Source: Amborella trichopoda (taxonomy: Eukaryota; Streptophyta; Magnoliopsida; Amborellales; Amborellaceae). Taken from it: 64,000 bases of DNA. The translations under genes and the position numbers were made by a program. Below, piece after piece: positions 33,431-44,439 of the stretch (the first letter of the stretch is position 1; each line of letters opens with the position of its first letter). Below the pieces are notes generated by a model. It saw nothing but the letters and a program-made list of their open reading frames with translations, had not been told where the DNA came from and did no database searches. The stretch is from positions 5,303,006 through 5,367,005 of the forward strand of contig NW_006499973.1 in the NCBI RefSeq assembly GCF_000471905.2, in the 5' to 3' direction.

Positions 33431-34212
33431 CTCTTGAAATAGTCAGTGATGTCTAATGCCAACTTCATCTCCTCTTCCTTATTCTCTCTCCTTCCATCTA
33501 TCCCCTTCCTCTCCTTAACCATTCATCTACTGCTCTCTCCTTCGACTAAGGGGGATTGAGGTTAACATCTCATGGCAATCCTGTCATCTAGTCGTAATGT
33601 TGTTGCGCCAGGTTCCCTTGGCCCTCTTTACTGCCACGCTAGATCGACCATCGTGCTTAGCTAGTCAATATTGGCAATAACATCTAGTTTGGATCCCATG
33701 AGCCAATCTCAGCTATCGAGCTCGTTTCATCACAACGCTATGTCAATTATCCATCAGTCAAGTCCTTGCCCTGACCTTCTTGCTTGGTTGAATTCTCCTC
33801 TTCCTGCCCATCTTTCTTTCTTCTTCTTTAATGCGCATGCTTGTGTACGCTCATCAAAGAGGAAAAGGGTGAAGTCTGACCCACCTGTCCCATAACCTTT
33901 GCCATATATGTGCGTGATTGCAGAAAGCAGAAAATAAGAAGAATACGAGCCAAGGGAGGTGATTCCAAACCAGTTTCATTACTAGGGGGCTTTCTTCGTG
34001 ATCTAAGAGGGCATCCACACTAGTTAGCCCGAGTAAGTCCCGAACCCACCTTTTAAAATTCCTCTCTCACAAGTTGGTAACACCTGCCCCTACTTTCGAA
34101 CGAGGTTCCCAAGAGAGAGATCTCACGAACGTCCCAGATCTTAACCAAAGCCTGAGACACGAGTCGCCCAATCCCCCATGGATCCGGAGGGTGAGATCGA
34201 GGCACCTAACCA

Positions 34213-34217
34213 TGGAC
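34213..34217. repeat. Target site duplication TGGAC, right copy (Tat-B)
   Basis: Follows the 3' LTR end and corresponds to GGGAC at 14847-14851 with one mismatch. Confidence 0.72.
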
Positions 34218-35840
34218 ACCTAAGCATGAGGTGGTGCCTGAGGTTCCAAGAGCGACTCCTGAGTTAAATCTAACTCCAATGGAGATTGATGGGGCTGAAG
34301 ATGAAGGTCTTGCAATTGTTTCTCAAAGGGAGGAACCCGAAGTTGTCAGGACCTCTGAACCTCAGGAGATTGCTGTCCTGACTGAGGTAGAGGCTATAGT
34401 CATGGATAGTGAAGGCCCGAGCATCCCTCAGGAGGAGGATCCTATAGTTGATGAGCCACCCGAGCATCAGGAAGTTGTTTCCCCGGGTGACAAAGTTATA
34501 AGTGATGTAGGCCATTCTCAGGAGGGTTCAAAGGCAGTGGCCCCATAGAGTGGAGATCCTAAAGAGGAAGTGGTAGAGGTTTTGGTTGTGGGGCATGTGG
34601 ACCAGGTAGAAGAGACCGTGGCTAAGACTGAAGGTCAAAGGTAGGAGGTGGCCCTTAAACGTGTTGAGGCTGAAGTGGCTGTTCAGGAAGATGAAGGGAC
34701 AAGAGAAGAAGTTGGCCCTAAACTTATCAAGGTTGTACCAGAGGGAAAGAGGCAAGGGGAAGAAACTATTTTAGAGCATGCTGAGACCAGGATGGTGGCC
34801 TCAATAGGTAAAGATCAAGGTGAGGAGGTTGTTCCCGCACTTATTGAGACTGCCCCAGAGAGTGAGGGGCAAGGAGAAGAAGTTTGCCCTGAAAGGGCCA
34901 AGCCTGTTGTGGTGGATTCAGAGGTTGAGAGCCAAGGAGAAGTTGGGTCTGATCTTGAGAGGATTGAGCTTACTGAGGATAGGACCGTGAGTTAAGGGTC
35001 AGGCGAGGAGGCCAACACTGAGGGTCAAGTAGCCTGAGACTGGAGCTCCCTCTGAATCTGAGGAGCCTGAGCCTTTGAGCTTCGCAATTGCTATAAAAGA
35101 GCTAGTGACTCACATGGCGATCATTCCTTAGAGTCTGGTCCTCAAACCTGAAGCTTCTTCCGTCGTGGTGGCCTAATAGCACCTTCGAGGCCTAGTTTGG
35201 ACGGGATGCCTGACATAATTATGGACATGCTTCGCCTGGGCATTCAGAGACTGAAAGATCTGCCTCTTACTGAACTTAACGATGTGATCCCCAGATCGCC
35301 CTTCTAGGGGGTGCACCAGAGGTCCTCCCATACTTTGATGGCGCCATAAAAGAGTTGGAGGGATGGCAAATAAAGGCACTTGAACAGAAGGCGTCAGCAC
35401 GACAATTAGAGGATTCTCACTTGGCCTCTCTAGAAGCCTCCCTCATGCATCGTCGTGAATCAATTAAGGCTCATACACAGAAGAGGGATGTTGTGGCTTT
35501 TCGAAGGTCTGACCTCAATGAAGGGGAGATTTCTCACTTCAACAGAATGACGGCCTTGAAGGCAGAAATACGAAGGATCAAGGAAGAATTTGATGGGCTC
35601 AAGAAGGAGGCGAAAGCTTGGGAAGCAGAAGATGAGGTCTTAACCCTGGAGATATCATCCCTTGACTACACCGTGGGGGAGGAAACCGCCTCTTTTAGAG
35701 GCTCAATTGGTGCTTGACCTGATGAGACACATTGAGCATGCCCAGGCTTCTTCTGCTGCATCTAGAGTGAAGATCAATGAGATCATTGATCATTTTTTAA
35801 AGTGTCATTTTGTCCTTTTCTTTGTCTTTCTTTGTATAAT
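34218..35840 (+). pseudogene. PMD-type protein, C-terminal acidic and coiled-coil part (continuation of 12590-14851)
   Basis: The frame that ends at 14851 continues in phase from 34218. First comes an acidic Glu/Pro/Val-rich part (to about 35000) with imperfect repeats of the QGEE type (KRQGEETI, KDQGEEVV, EGQGEEVC). Stops stand at about 34546, 34642 and 34993. After frame changes, 35200-35300 reads DMLRLGIQRLKDLPLTELNDVI, and 35355-35690 reads a charged coiled coil (KAEIRRIKEEFDGLKKEAKA) ending near 35840. Acidic linkers and C-terminal coiled coils are common in transposon-borne PMD proteins. The gene is convergent with the Tat-A gag-pro remnant. Confidence 0.65.
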
Positions 35841-36174
35841 GACACTTGTAATGATCTCTGAATTTATAAATGAAATACTTCTTTTTCTCCTTCATGATTT
35901 TATTTTATCTTCTTACTTTATTGCATCTCATCTCTCTCTCTTAGGTAGGCCACATTTTAGGGCATTCATTGTTTCTGGCCTTTTACTTAGGGAAAGCCTA
36001 AGCCTTGGTTTGTCCTGTGACAAACTGTTATGGTTTCAATGACCTCAAATGGGGGAGTGGTTGCCTCTTGTCCTTTTAACGTTTGGTTCGATAGGGCCTT
36101 ATAATTCATTTTCTCATGATTTGATGAACCTTCTCACTATAAATAGTCCAATCAGGAGGGGCTTTGGCTTCTAT
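35841..36174. other. Spacer between the convergent PMD frame and Tat-A gag-pro
   Basis: About 330 bp, T-rich, with no supported gene. It contains the likely 3' ends of both convergent frames. No target duplication or element border is recognisable, so it is not clear whether the PMD frame was acquired by insertion or by replacement here. Confidence 0.5.
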
Positions 36175-36816
36175 TCAAGGCACATTCACTTCAAGTTCAT
36201 CATAGCTCTTGGTCTCAGTCACGAACTCTTTTAGATGTTTTGAAGCGATATGCATAACCTCCAATTGGTTCTGGAGACTGCGAACTTTGCTTCTTAACTC
36301 TGCCAAGGGATCCTGCTCTTGAGGGCAAGAAGGTTGTCCTTTCTCGAACTGCTTTCCTCCCACAGAATCAGGGAAGCACAGGACTTGTAGGTTACTACTG
36401 TTTTGAATTGACCCTGCAGTGGGATGAGGAGCATCCTCTTTGCTTATGGAAACCGGGTTTTAGAGTAACTTTCGCGGTGGCTAGTGCACCAATTCTCTTT
36501 TCAAGAGTGCAATAGGGATATGTAGGACTTTTTTATGGTCCGACATGTAGGTGACCTTTGAAGCCGGGAGCTCTATGCTCATGACTTCCTCAATTTCAGA
36601 AGTGGCTTCTTGTTCATCTTCTTACAAAGATGGCTCAAGACTGTGAGTAGAGGGGGAAGCCTCATCTTCAAATGAAGATGGAGTTTCCTTAGGGATAGTG
36701 AATGGCATGCTGGGATGAATGGGATTCAGAGGGAGGATTTTGCCTTGTCTTTCCTCTTCTTTGAACATGTTTACAAGTGTTCGCCAGATGTCCTCAACAT
36801 CTTAATAAGACGAAGG
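36175..36816 (-). pseudogene. Tat-A protease-to-RT linker, end of the preserved polyprotein
   Basis: The minus strand reads KETPSSFEDEASPSTHSL, MSIELPASKVTYMSDHKKVL and, at 36363-36175, a short coiled-coil-like piece LRSKVRSLQNQLEVMHIASK ending in a stop. It follows the protease in the position of the linker that precedes RT in Tat elements. No RT motif follows: the frame ends and the convergent PMD frame begins 330 bp further on. Confidence 0.55.
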
Positions 36817-37352
36817 TTATGTCTTCCTCATAGACTTATAATCAACATCATTTAGTTTTTGGGGTGGCACCAAATCTATGAAGTAATACTTGGCATCAGC
36901 ATAGTGAGATTCGGCTACAGGGAACAGTCTTTTATTGACATAGACCGTATACTTTCTCCCATCTCTAATATACTTGAACCATTGTTGCAATGTTGATAGA
37001 ACCACACCCTGGTTATGGAGCCATGAGCGGCCGCGAAGGATGTTATAGGAATGTCGATGTTGATCACATGAAATTGAGTGCAATCGTTTAATCCACCGAT
37101 CTTGAGATAAAGGCAAACTGTGACAGCTGGCTTTTCTCCTGACTGGTTGAACCCTTGGACTGTGATATGGGCCAGAGTAAGATCTTCAGACCCTAACCCC
37201 AATCGAGTGAGAATTCTCCTTGAGATAAGGTTGACTGCTGACCCTCTATCCAGCATGATTTGGTTGATGGGGGGCATACATGTAATTCCGGTTGTGAAAT
37301 TTTCCTCCCAATTGAAGATCATCCTCTGAGAAGGTGATTGCCATACATCCAT
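36817..37352 (-). pseudogene. Tat-A aspartic protease
   Basis: The minus-strand stretch reads PPINQIMLDRGSAVNLISRR (about 37285-37225), the Tat-type active-site region with Arg in place of the Ser of D-S-G, then LTLAHITVQGFNQSGEKP, LYLKIG and VINIDIPITS, the usual flap and second half. After a frame change it continues with NQGVVLSTLQQWFKYIRDG (37040-36980) and AKYYFIDLVPPQKLND. It cleaves Gag-Pol in the family. The active-site change and frameshift make it inactive. Tat-B has no equivalent. Confidence 0.78.
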
Positions 37353-38549
37353 TCAAGATTGTCAGGTCTACTTCAATGGGTTCCACCTCGGTCTCATACA
37401 CCTCTGGATCAGAAAGAGCTTAAACTAAAGCCATACGGTGTTCCCTTGAGAGAATGAGAGCATCATAAATGCTGAGAAGGGCCGGAAGGTTCCTTAAGTG
37501 CCCTATCACATCATATTTCACCTTTTCCTTGTTAGCCTTTTGTGCTCTCGGTCCTTCCGCTGGCTTGGGTGGTATAGTAGGTTGAGGGTCAGGTTTAGGT
37601 GGAGAAGGTTTATTTTGGCCTACTGGCTAACTTGGTTGCTTAGCTGGCTTGGTTTGAGTGTTCTGAGTGGTGGGTGATAGGGATTTGTTTAAGTGATGTG
37701 TAGGTTTGAGGTTGAGGCTTAGGAGGTGGCTGGATATGGGTATATGGGACCAGTGGCATCCCAAGGAATTTGAGGATGGGTGGATTGTCTAGGGTACTTG
37801 GGCGAGGAAGGATTCCAAGGCTCTTGAGGATGGGTAGATTGTTTGGGGTATTTGGGTGAGGGAGGAGTGGTGGACTAGAAAAATTTAAGACACTTTGCTT
37901 TTGAGGTGGAGATTGTAGCGTTTTCCTTGATCTCAGGCTCATGTGCTCCGTGCTGGGTGATGCTTCTGAGATTTGCACCATGTGACAGACTTCTTGAGAA
38001 TAGAATCTTTGCCCTCTTGATTCTCTCAGCCTCTGCTCAAAGTCAGGCTCAGGAGGCCACTAAGGTTTCTTCGGCTTTGACTTCTTGTGCTTCTCAGTAG
38101 AAGAGGATGGCTTTGACTTGGCACGAGCCACCAAGGCATCAACGACTGCCAAGAATCCAACCGCCTGAGCTAACGTCTTTCTCAGTGCCTCCAATGCGTC
38201 CTTCTTATATTGGTTCCTTCGATTTCTCTATCAAGGGCCTCGAAGTCTGGACATTCCCGGGTTGTACCTGCAGAAGACATAAAAGAGGAAGGGGAAGTAG
38301 AAGAAGAAGAAGAAGAAGAAGGGTTAGTAGGTGAGGGACTTTTACTGTCATTCCCCTCATTAGGCTAATTTGGGCAGCTTTTTATGTCATCACCAGAGTT
38401 AGACATGTGCAGGGGGGTCCCTGCTTTGATCGTTGGGGAGTGCTTTTAACATCGTCACCCTTATTGGACGTGCCCTGAGTAAAGGATGGTCCAGGGATGT
38501 CCTCTTGATGATACGAGGAAGGAAGAATGATCGCGCTGAGGATGAAGTC
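37353..38549 (-). pseudogene. Tat-A gag-protease linker, Pro-rich
   Basis: Degenerate minus-strand coding sequence. The clearest piece (37981-37640) is Pro-rich with a duplicated motif: NLPILKSLGILPRPSTLDNP repeats as PPILKFLGMPL. Such Pro-rich linkers stand between gag and protease in Tat elements. No domain is recognised. A purely acidic/GA run at 38290-38330 is on the plus strand. Confidence 0.5.
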
Positions 38550-40650
38550 CTATAAGGTTGGCAATGGAGGAACAGACCTGAGGACTTCTTGCTCTACCGG
38601 TGATTGAGGAATATTGTTCCTCCCGCAAGTAGCCCTTAGTGCTCGTCTCCACCGTGATTCCTTAGGAGGTTCTTGATTTGTCTTGCTAGGTTTATGAACA
38701 GCCCTAGCATGACGAACTGCCTGTCGCTTTAAGGACTTGAGTCTGCTTCGCTCGTGGGAGACTTTCCATGGCAGGGAAGTCGAGGGTTTAGCAAGATCAG
38801 AGGCATAAACATGATATTCTTGCACTGAAGCTTTCTCCTTGATGGGGTCACTAACTTGTGGATGTTCTTTCATGATGGCGTAGGCAATGTGACCTCTTTG
38901 CACCTTCTTTGTGTTTATGGCTTCAAACCCATAACATTCGCTCAGCTTGTGGCCTCATATCTGATGATATGGGCACTAGTGATTCTCGGTTCTCTAAGCA
39001 AGGTGCTTGAGCTGCCTTGTCGGCTTTGGTGTGATGAGTCCCTGTTGGAGCATCATACCGAACAAAGCTTGAAAGAGATTTGATGGCAGCTCATCAGAAG
39101 AGTGCAGGTCTTCGCTTTCCTCCTATACTGTCATCGCGTGGGCAGCCTCAGTTGCTCCAAATGCTTTCTAGAGTTCTCCGAGCCTTATCTGACCCTTCTG
39201 GATCAGAGCCTCAAGGAAATCTTTGAGCGTGTACCATTCCTCTGTGGGGTGGCTTATCCTCTGATGATAAGCATAGTGCATGGATGTCAAGTCTCGCTTG
39301 ATTAGGGAACTTTCTCTTAGGCAGCTCAATCATGTTTTGCTCCAATAATAGTTGGAGTAGAGCGAGAACCCATTCTTCTCTAAAGGATAAACAGTATTCT
39401 TATGTTTGGCCCAATAATTATCTCGATTAAGGTCCATAGTTGGGGGTACCTGGTTGTATGACTATTGCTACTTGCCTCCTTGATGCGATGTCTTTGTTGT
39501 GCTTACCCCTTTGGAGAGGTCCAAAGTCTAAGAGGTAACGTTCTTCGGATCGCTTACGGTGACAGCCGCACTGATTACCCCTTTCTGCTAATTGCCCCTA
39601 GTGTTGGTCTAAGAATTGCCATTGCCTCGATTATTTCACGAGCTCGATGACTGTTGTCGTGATTCGCCATGGTGGTGTGACAGGCTTTCTATGCGAATTG
39701 ACTTAGAGATCAGCTCTGACATGGATGTCAGATTAGAGGCCCCAACATGTAGGGAAATCTCGGGTCGTATGTTTTGTATGCAAGTCTGGACTGCTTCCTT
39801 TTCGATCATAGGATTGTAATGGTAAGCAGCCAGATCCCTCCATCTGGCTATGAATTGGTCCATAGACTCGTTCGGCTCTTGGGTCAAGGTGATAAGCTTG
39901 ATGGTTTGAACCTCTCTCTCGACCTCATAGAAGCACTAATAGAACAGTCGTTTTATCTCCTCCCAAGTGTGTACTGCATTTGGGGGAAGCTGAGCATACC
40001 ACTAAAAGGTTGGGCTATCAAGAGTTTCAACGAACTGAAGAACGAGGAGTCTCCCATCAGTTGTTATCTCTCGACATGCCGCTTAGAAATGCGCGACATG
40101 CTGGTGTGGGGAAGTTGTACCATTGAACAGGGGAAGCTTCCCCTTTTGGTAATCGGAAGGAAATGGAACCGGATCAATGTAGGAGGGGTACAAATTTTGG
40201 TAAAGTGTTGTCCCCTACATTCTCGGGATCTGTTTGTTATTTAAGCTGTGGGTTACCATAGCGTTGATGTCTGCCTATGACAATGAGGGGCAGAGCTGAA
40301 TTGCGATGCTGGCGGGGAAGTCTGCTTTGGGACTGCATCTGTCTCGGGATGGAATTTGCCACATGATGGGGCGAATTGGCTGCGGATCGCATACTTTCCA
40401 TGCGGTCAATCTTCTCTATCATGGCACGCACCATTTGTTCGAACCTATCCATACGCTCCTCCTGTGAGTCATTAGGTTCGTTCACGACCATGACGTTGAC
40501 CATCTCTTCAAGGAGGTCGGCCTTAGGTGCGGTTGAAGGCTTCTGAGCTTGGCTGGTCGTGCGCGGCAGATCTGTCAGTAAGGGCTCAGCATACCTCGAC
40601 TGAACTCGAGTCTTATGTGCCGACTGCGTGAGGACCGATCTTGGGACCAT
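38550..40650 (-). pseudogene. Tat-A gag
   Basis: On the minus strand the N-terminal part (40650-40237) reads LTDLPRTTSQAQKPS and QEERMDRFEQMVRAMIEKID, closely matching Tat-B gag. It also keeps a start codon 27 residues further upstream that Tat-B has lost. The core (39960-39636) reads ESMDQFIARWRDLAAYHYNP and KEAVQTCIQNIRPEISLHV. The end (38903-38550) has KPSTSLPWKVSHERSRLKSLKR and a basic tail. Stops and frameshifts break it. Gag forms the particle; pairing with Tat-B gag is clear at protein level. Confidence 0.85.
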
Positions 40651-41411
40651 GGCTGCTGGGTGAACCAGTCATCTTCTACAATGCTGACCACTGTGCAGGA
40701 CTCCTACACCTCTTCTTCGAGCTCTGTCATCTGAAGAAGGTAAAAGAGATGGTGATGAGGGTTATCGAGGCAGGCTGCCCCAACTATTCAAGAGGCTTCC
40801 CTAGTCAGGATTTGCATACCCCTATCGCGCTTGGCTCTGATGATTTCATAGACCTCATGTCAGAACAACAATGGGTGTGGACCAGAAACTGGGACCAACC
40901 TAGGCTGAGGGGGACAAAAGACTTGATCTCCCATTAGGTCTTTGCCCAGAGTTCTCATATGAGCTCCATAGACATGATCGAGCTAATGGGGCTGGCTCAG
41001 GATGGTACCCTTGGGGAAATATTTTGAGTACCATGGCTCAGGGTGCTTGTCCGAAAGGGAAGGGACAAGTGAGGAAAGGATTGACTCATGATGGTGCCTG
41101 AGTCAGGAGCGAAGAGCGGTTCGTGAAGGCGGCGCATGTGCGCCCCTTGAAGAAGGATCACGGGTGACCTTGGGGTCAGCTCGAGCTCGAACAGGTGGTC
41201 TAGCCTTAGAAGGCTGAGAACTTTGAGCAGGTGTCTGTAAAGGAGTAGGTGGGAGCCTGTTCCTTACAGGGTGGGTAAGTGTGTGCTTAGATGGAGGATG
41301 AGGTGGTCGTCTTTCATGTATTCAGGTTGGAACAACGACGACATTGCCCCAAGCAGTGGGAAGCACATGCATATGTACAGGTTTCGGCCCAAGGAAGCCT
41401 GATCCGGGACA
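40651..41411 (-). pseudogene. Tat-A ORF1, 3' part and leader to gag
   Basis: This segment aligns on the minus strand with Tat-B 19640-20520: the block at 41100-41290 is the counterpart of 19740-19900 (a Pro/Ser/Arg-rich stretch around a GGGGTGCACACGCGTC-like word). It is interrupted at 41411/41416 by Tekay-2, and its 5' continuation is at 51750-52345. It is broken by stops. Confidence 0.6.
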
Positions 41412-41416
41412 CTTAT
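41412..41416. repeat. Target site duplication CTTAT, left copy (Tekay-2)
   Basis: CTTAT precedes the Tekay-2 5' LTR; CTTAG follows the 3' LTR at 51745-51749. The joined empty site corresponds to the uninterrupted sequence of Tat-B near 19594-19620. Confidence 0.8.
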
Positions 41417-42004
41417 TGTACGGGACACAATTCATTTGAACCTAATCACGCGCGGTAGTAGAGAAAAGGAAGTCAAAAGAGATGGAAGCGCGTGCCCGGC
41501 ACTAAGGGCATAGGATAGCACTGCCTGTGTGATTTGGCCTAGTGCCACCCCTGTAACATGGAGGCAGCGCCACGTGCAAGTGAGGGCATTACCGCGAGTA
41601 TAAGGGTTAACGTCGTGCTCTGACCAGACTAACGCCACGTGAAAATGGAGGTCTCGCAGCGAGTGTAACGAGTAACGCTGTGCACAATGTGAAGTAGCGC
41701 TGTCTGAGAATTAGAAAGAGAACAGAGAAGCCTTAGCATCACAGTTTGGAGTAACGCCGCTAGCGAAAGGTGGGTGATGTAATGTCGAGCGTGAAGACGA
41801 AGGAGCGCCACGTGAATAAGTGACCAATGCCGTGTGGAAAAACAAAGATAGGCATCGCCACGTGCATCAACCTGCCACGACCGACGACAAGGTCAGCGTC
41901 GAGCTGAATTCGTCAACTGCGCCTCGCACGAGTGACGCCAGCCACAGCTCTTTTCTCAACCACCCCGCAACGTCTGCCATAGTTGGCCTCACCTATCCAC
42001 GAGC

Positions 42005-42011
42005 CTATAAT
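42005..42011 (+). promoter_or_regulatory. Possible LTR TATA box (Tekay-2 5' LTR)
   Basis: CTATAAT about 590 bp into the LTR. The 3' LTR has CTATAAG at the same offset (49422-49428) and the Tekay-1 LTR has a related site. Assigned by position and composition only. Confidence 0.45.
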
Positions 42012-43273
42012 CGCGCACCTCCCCACCCTCAACATCGTTTGCCTCACTTTCCGTTTCCCTTTCCCCTTCCCTCAAAGTTTCTCTCTCTAGAGCTTAATGT
42101 GAGCCTTGTGCTACTGCCATTGGGAGACTGTCGATAGGAGCAAGAGGTGACCTGTGTGTGGAGGCTTCGGAGCACTATGACCATAGGTAAGAATATTTAG
42201 TGTTATGCCTTGAGATTTTCCATGAAGTCATTGTTATGCCTCGAGATCTTCATGGAGTGAGGTGATATGAAAAATAGAAAAATGGTAGGTTAAAATGAAA
42301 GCATAGAGATGCATGGAAAATGAAAAGGAATGAGCAATTATCCATTGACAATGAACTTGGAAAAAATTATAAAGGAAATCTTCTTGCCAAACTTGCTAAT
42401 TTGACTTATAAGTGGTGTGTATTATGATAATAACATGTGAGTACTAGTGGGAAAGGAAATTTCCAGCAACTGTGTCTTGCGTTGAGCGTTTCACTAGCCA
42501 AACAGCACCCAAACGGGCTCAAACCAGTCCTGAATGAGAGATATATGTGTCTACTTTAAGTTTTACTTTGATGCCATATTGAAATATTGTATAGATTGAA
42601 AGATGTAGACCAAAATGTGAAACGTGTCACTGCTCACAGTGGCTGTAAATTCCAGCAACTTTGACTTACGTTGGGTCATGCCTTTGCCCTAGCAAAAGGC
42701 TTCCAAACGCCCTTAAATTACACCACTGGAAAAGTCTGTGAATGAACAGTAATGTGCATGTTTCCAAAATACCTTATAAATTTTGTGTTATGCCTCAAGA
42801 TGCATTATCACATCACTGCTTCTTGTTTTCCACTAACTAGCACTTGTATGGGGCCAAGCCTTTGATCTATCAAATGAGGCCCGATTTCCTTGAAAAATTG
42901 AAGCATTTAATTTTCTCATTTGACTATTAATTGAAACATCAAATTTTGCTTGATAAGTGAAATGTGTGAATGATAAATGATAATTGTTATGCTTGTGCCA
43001 TAAGATTATGTGAATGATGCTTCGCCACAATGTGCTATGTGAAAAAGTGATATGGCAATATCAATGTGATAACTTCATGATGAAAGTTTCATGATAAGTG
43101 CCAAATTGCTAATAATGATAGCCATGTGTAAGTACTTCATGCTAGCCTACGTGATGTGTGCCTTGTGTTAAATGTCATATTGTTATAATGAGAATGTGAT
43201 TTATTTGTTGTAAAGCATTGAATTGGCATGAATGAATTGATTTCTTGAGCAAGACATGAGGCCCTAATGATGA

Positions 43274-43388
43274 CCACTACACAATGGGACACCCATTGGT
43301 AGTGGACACTGCTCTGTTTTATCAATGTGATAATGACCATTATTTATGGATACTGGCCACTACACGATGGGACACCCATCGGTAGGGG
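43274..43388. repeat. Two 32-bp palindromes in tandem (Tekay-2 5' LTR)
   Basis: 43274-43305 reads CCACTACACAATGGG - ACA - CCCATTGGTAGTGG, whose arms pair over 14 bases with a single bulge. 43357-43388 is a second copy 83 bp on. The 3' LTR has the pair at 50695-50725 and 50778-50809, and Tekay-1 has it at 57879-57960. Confidence 0.88.
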
Positions 43389-44342
43389 AGACTGATGCAC
43401 TGAGATAGTAATGCCAGCATGTTCCCTACCATGCACAATGACAGGAACTGGTTAGGGGAAAAAGGTGGGTCGCTCCCTGTGATTCACAAGAAGAGATATG
43501 CGATTGATTGATGTCATGACAGGTAAGGGCTTGTCGAACCCCAATGTGTGTTGGGGACGGGGTGCATGAGTTGAGGGTATTACGAAGTGGATTACCCCAC
43601 TTGTCATTACCCTCCCTGCTTTGGAACAGTAGAAGTCCTAAGCAACGGGATTGGCTTGGCCTGATGGATAGGGCTTCTACTATAAAGAGTAGGTGGATTA
43701 GGGAGTGAGTGTGTAATGAATGAATTTTGTATGTGATTTCCTGTAACTATAATGACTGTATGATGACTGCTACTTGGATATCATGTTTATAATTGATGCA
43801 TAGATATGTTGATTACCGCATAGGACCACTGCTCTGCAACTTGCTATATTTAAATAAATTGTTTAGACTTGTTGTCAATGCATAACACTAGATCTGCTTA
43901 CTGAGCTTCAAAGCTCATCCCACTATTTTTCCCTCCTTGTAGACTGAGAGTGGCAAGTTCAGAGTTGGGAGTGCGGGTTGCAGATAAGGATCAAGGCGAT
44001 CATTCTAAGGAGGAGTTTTAGATCTTGTAGGTGGTTGGGATCTTACCCCTGATTGTACTATTTGCTTTAAACTATGTAACCTTGGGCCCTAGAGCCCTGA
44101 ACTCTATTGTACCACTTTTGGGTTGTAATGTAAGAAACATCTTTTCTTATGAATGAATTTTCCAAGTTTTAAATTTTTAGCCTTGTTAGCATCTACTTTC
44201 CTTGGCCTGCTTGATTACCTTGAATAATGCATTGAGTCTGCTCCTACCAGAGTAACAAATACTATATTGGGATCACGAACTTGCACCTGGATGCCCTCTG
44301 TCATCAGAGGTAAGGTGGTCGGGAGTGGGGTCATGACGGTTA

Positions 44343-44354
44343 TGGTATCAAAGC
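44343..44354 (+). other. Primer binding site, initiator tRNA-Met type (Tekay-2)
   Basis: TGGTATCAAAGC, one base different from TGGTATCAGAGC of Tekay-1, four bases after the LTR end. Confidence 0.9.
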
Positions 44355-44439
44355 GGCTAGAATAGGGTCTTTGGCCTAGGGAGTTTGGGAGGGGAGTCTT
44401 TAGAATAGCTTTGGGGTAGACAAGTGTCTGGGCGCCGTT

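Larger units (their letters stand above)
14852..34212 (+). mobile_element. Tat-B: full-length Tat/Ogre-type Ty3/gypsy element, decayed
   Basis: Both LTRs start TGTTTGAA and end CACCTAACCA. Plus-strand order: 5' LTR (14852-18968, holding a solo LTR), tRNA-Arg-like primer site, ORF1, gag, RT, RNase H, second (archaeal-type) RNase H, integrase, 5.6 kb 3' region with arrays, polypurine tract, 3' LTR (31314-34212). The double RNase H, the ORF1 before gag and the long 3' region are hallmarks of the Tat lineage, and Ogre in particular. It spans 19.4 kb, or 18.1 kb without the solo LTR. No protease domain is visible between gag and RT. It inserted into the PMD frame of Tat-A. Confidence 0.9.
31314..34212 (+). 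repeat. Tat-B 3' LTR (2.9 kb)
   Basis: It runs from TGTTTGAATG to AGGCACCTAACCA and aligns with the 5' LTR over its whole length, with many substitutions visible by eye, so the insertion is old. TATA box at 32628-32636, hairpin array at 32870-33430, conserved last 260 bp. It lacks the solo LTR seen in its partner. It is directly followed by TGGAC and the PMD frame. Confidence 0.9.
41417..44338 (+). repeat. Tekay-2 5' LTR (2.9 kb)
   Basis: It begins TGTACGGGACACAATTCATT and ends TCATGACG (CA mutated to CG). It is aligned along its length to the 3' LTR with many scattered differences. Repeated CACGTG-rich GCGCCACGTG words fill the first 500 bp, a TATAAT stands at 42006-42011, and two palindromes are at 43274-43305 and 43357-43388. 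The last part contains a TGTACC/ATTGTACCACTTTTGG block near a probable polyadenylation region (44090-44150). Confidence 0.92.

Noticed and set aside
35841-36174. An element border between the PMD frame and Tat-A gag-pro
   Set aside because: I looked for TG..CA ends, inverted repeats or a target duplication and found none convincing, so it is kept as a spacer.
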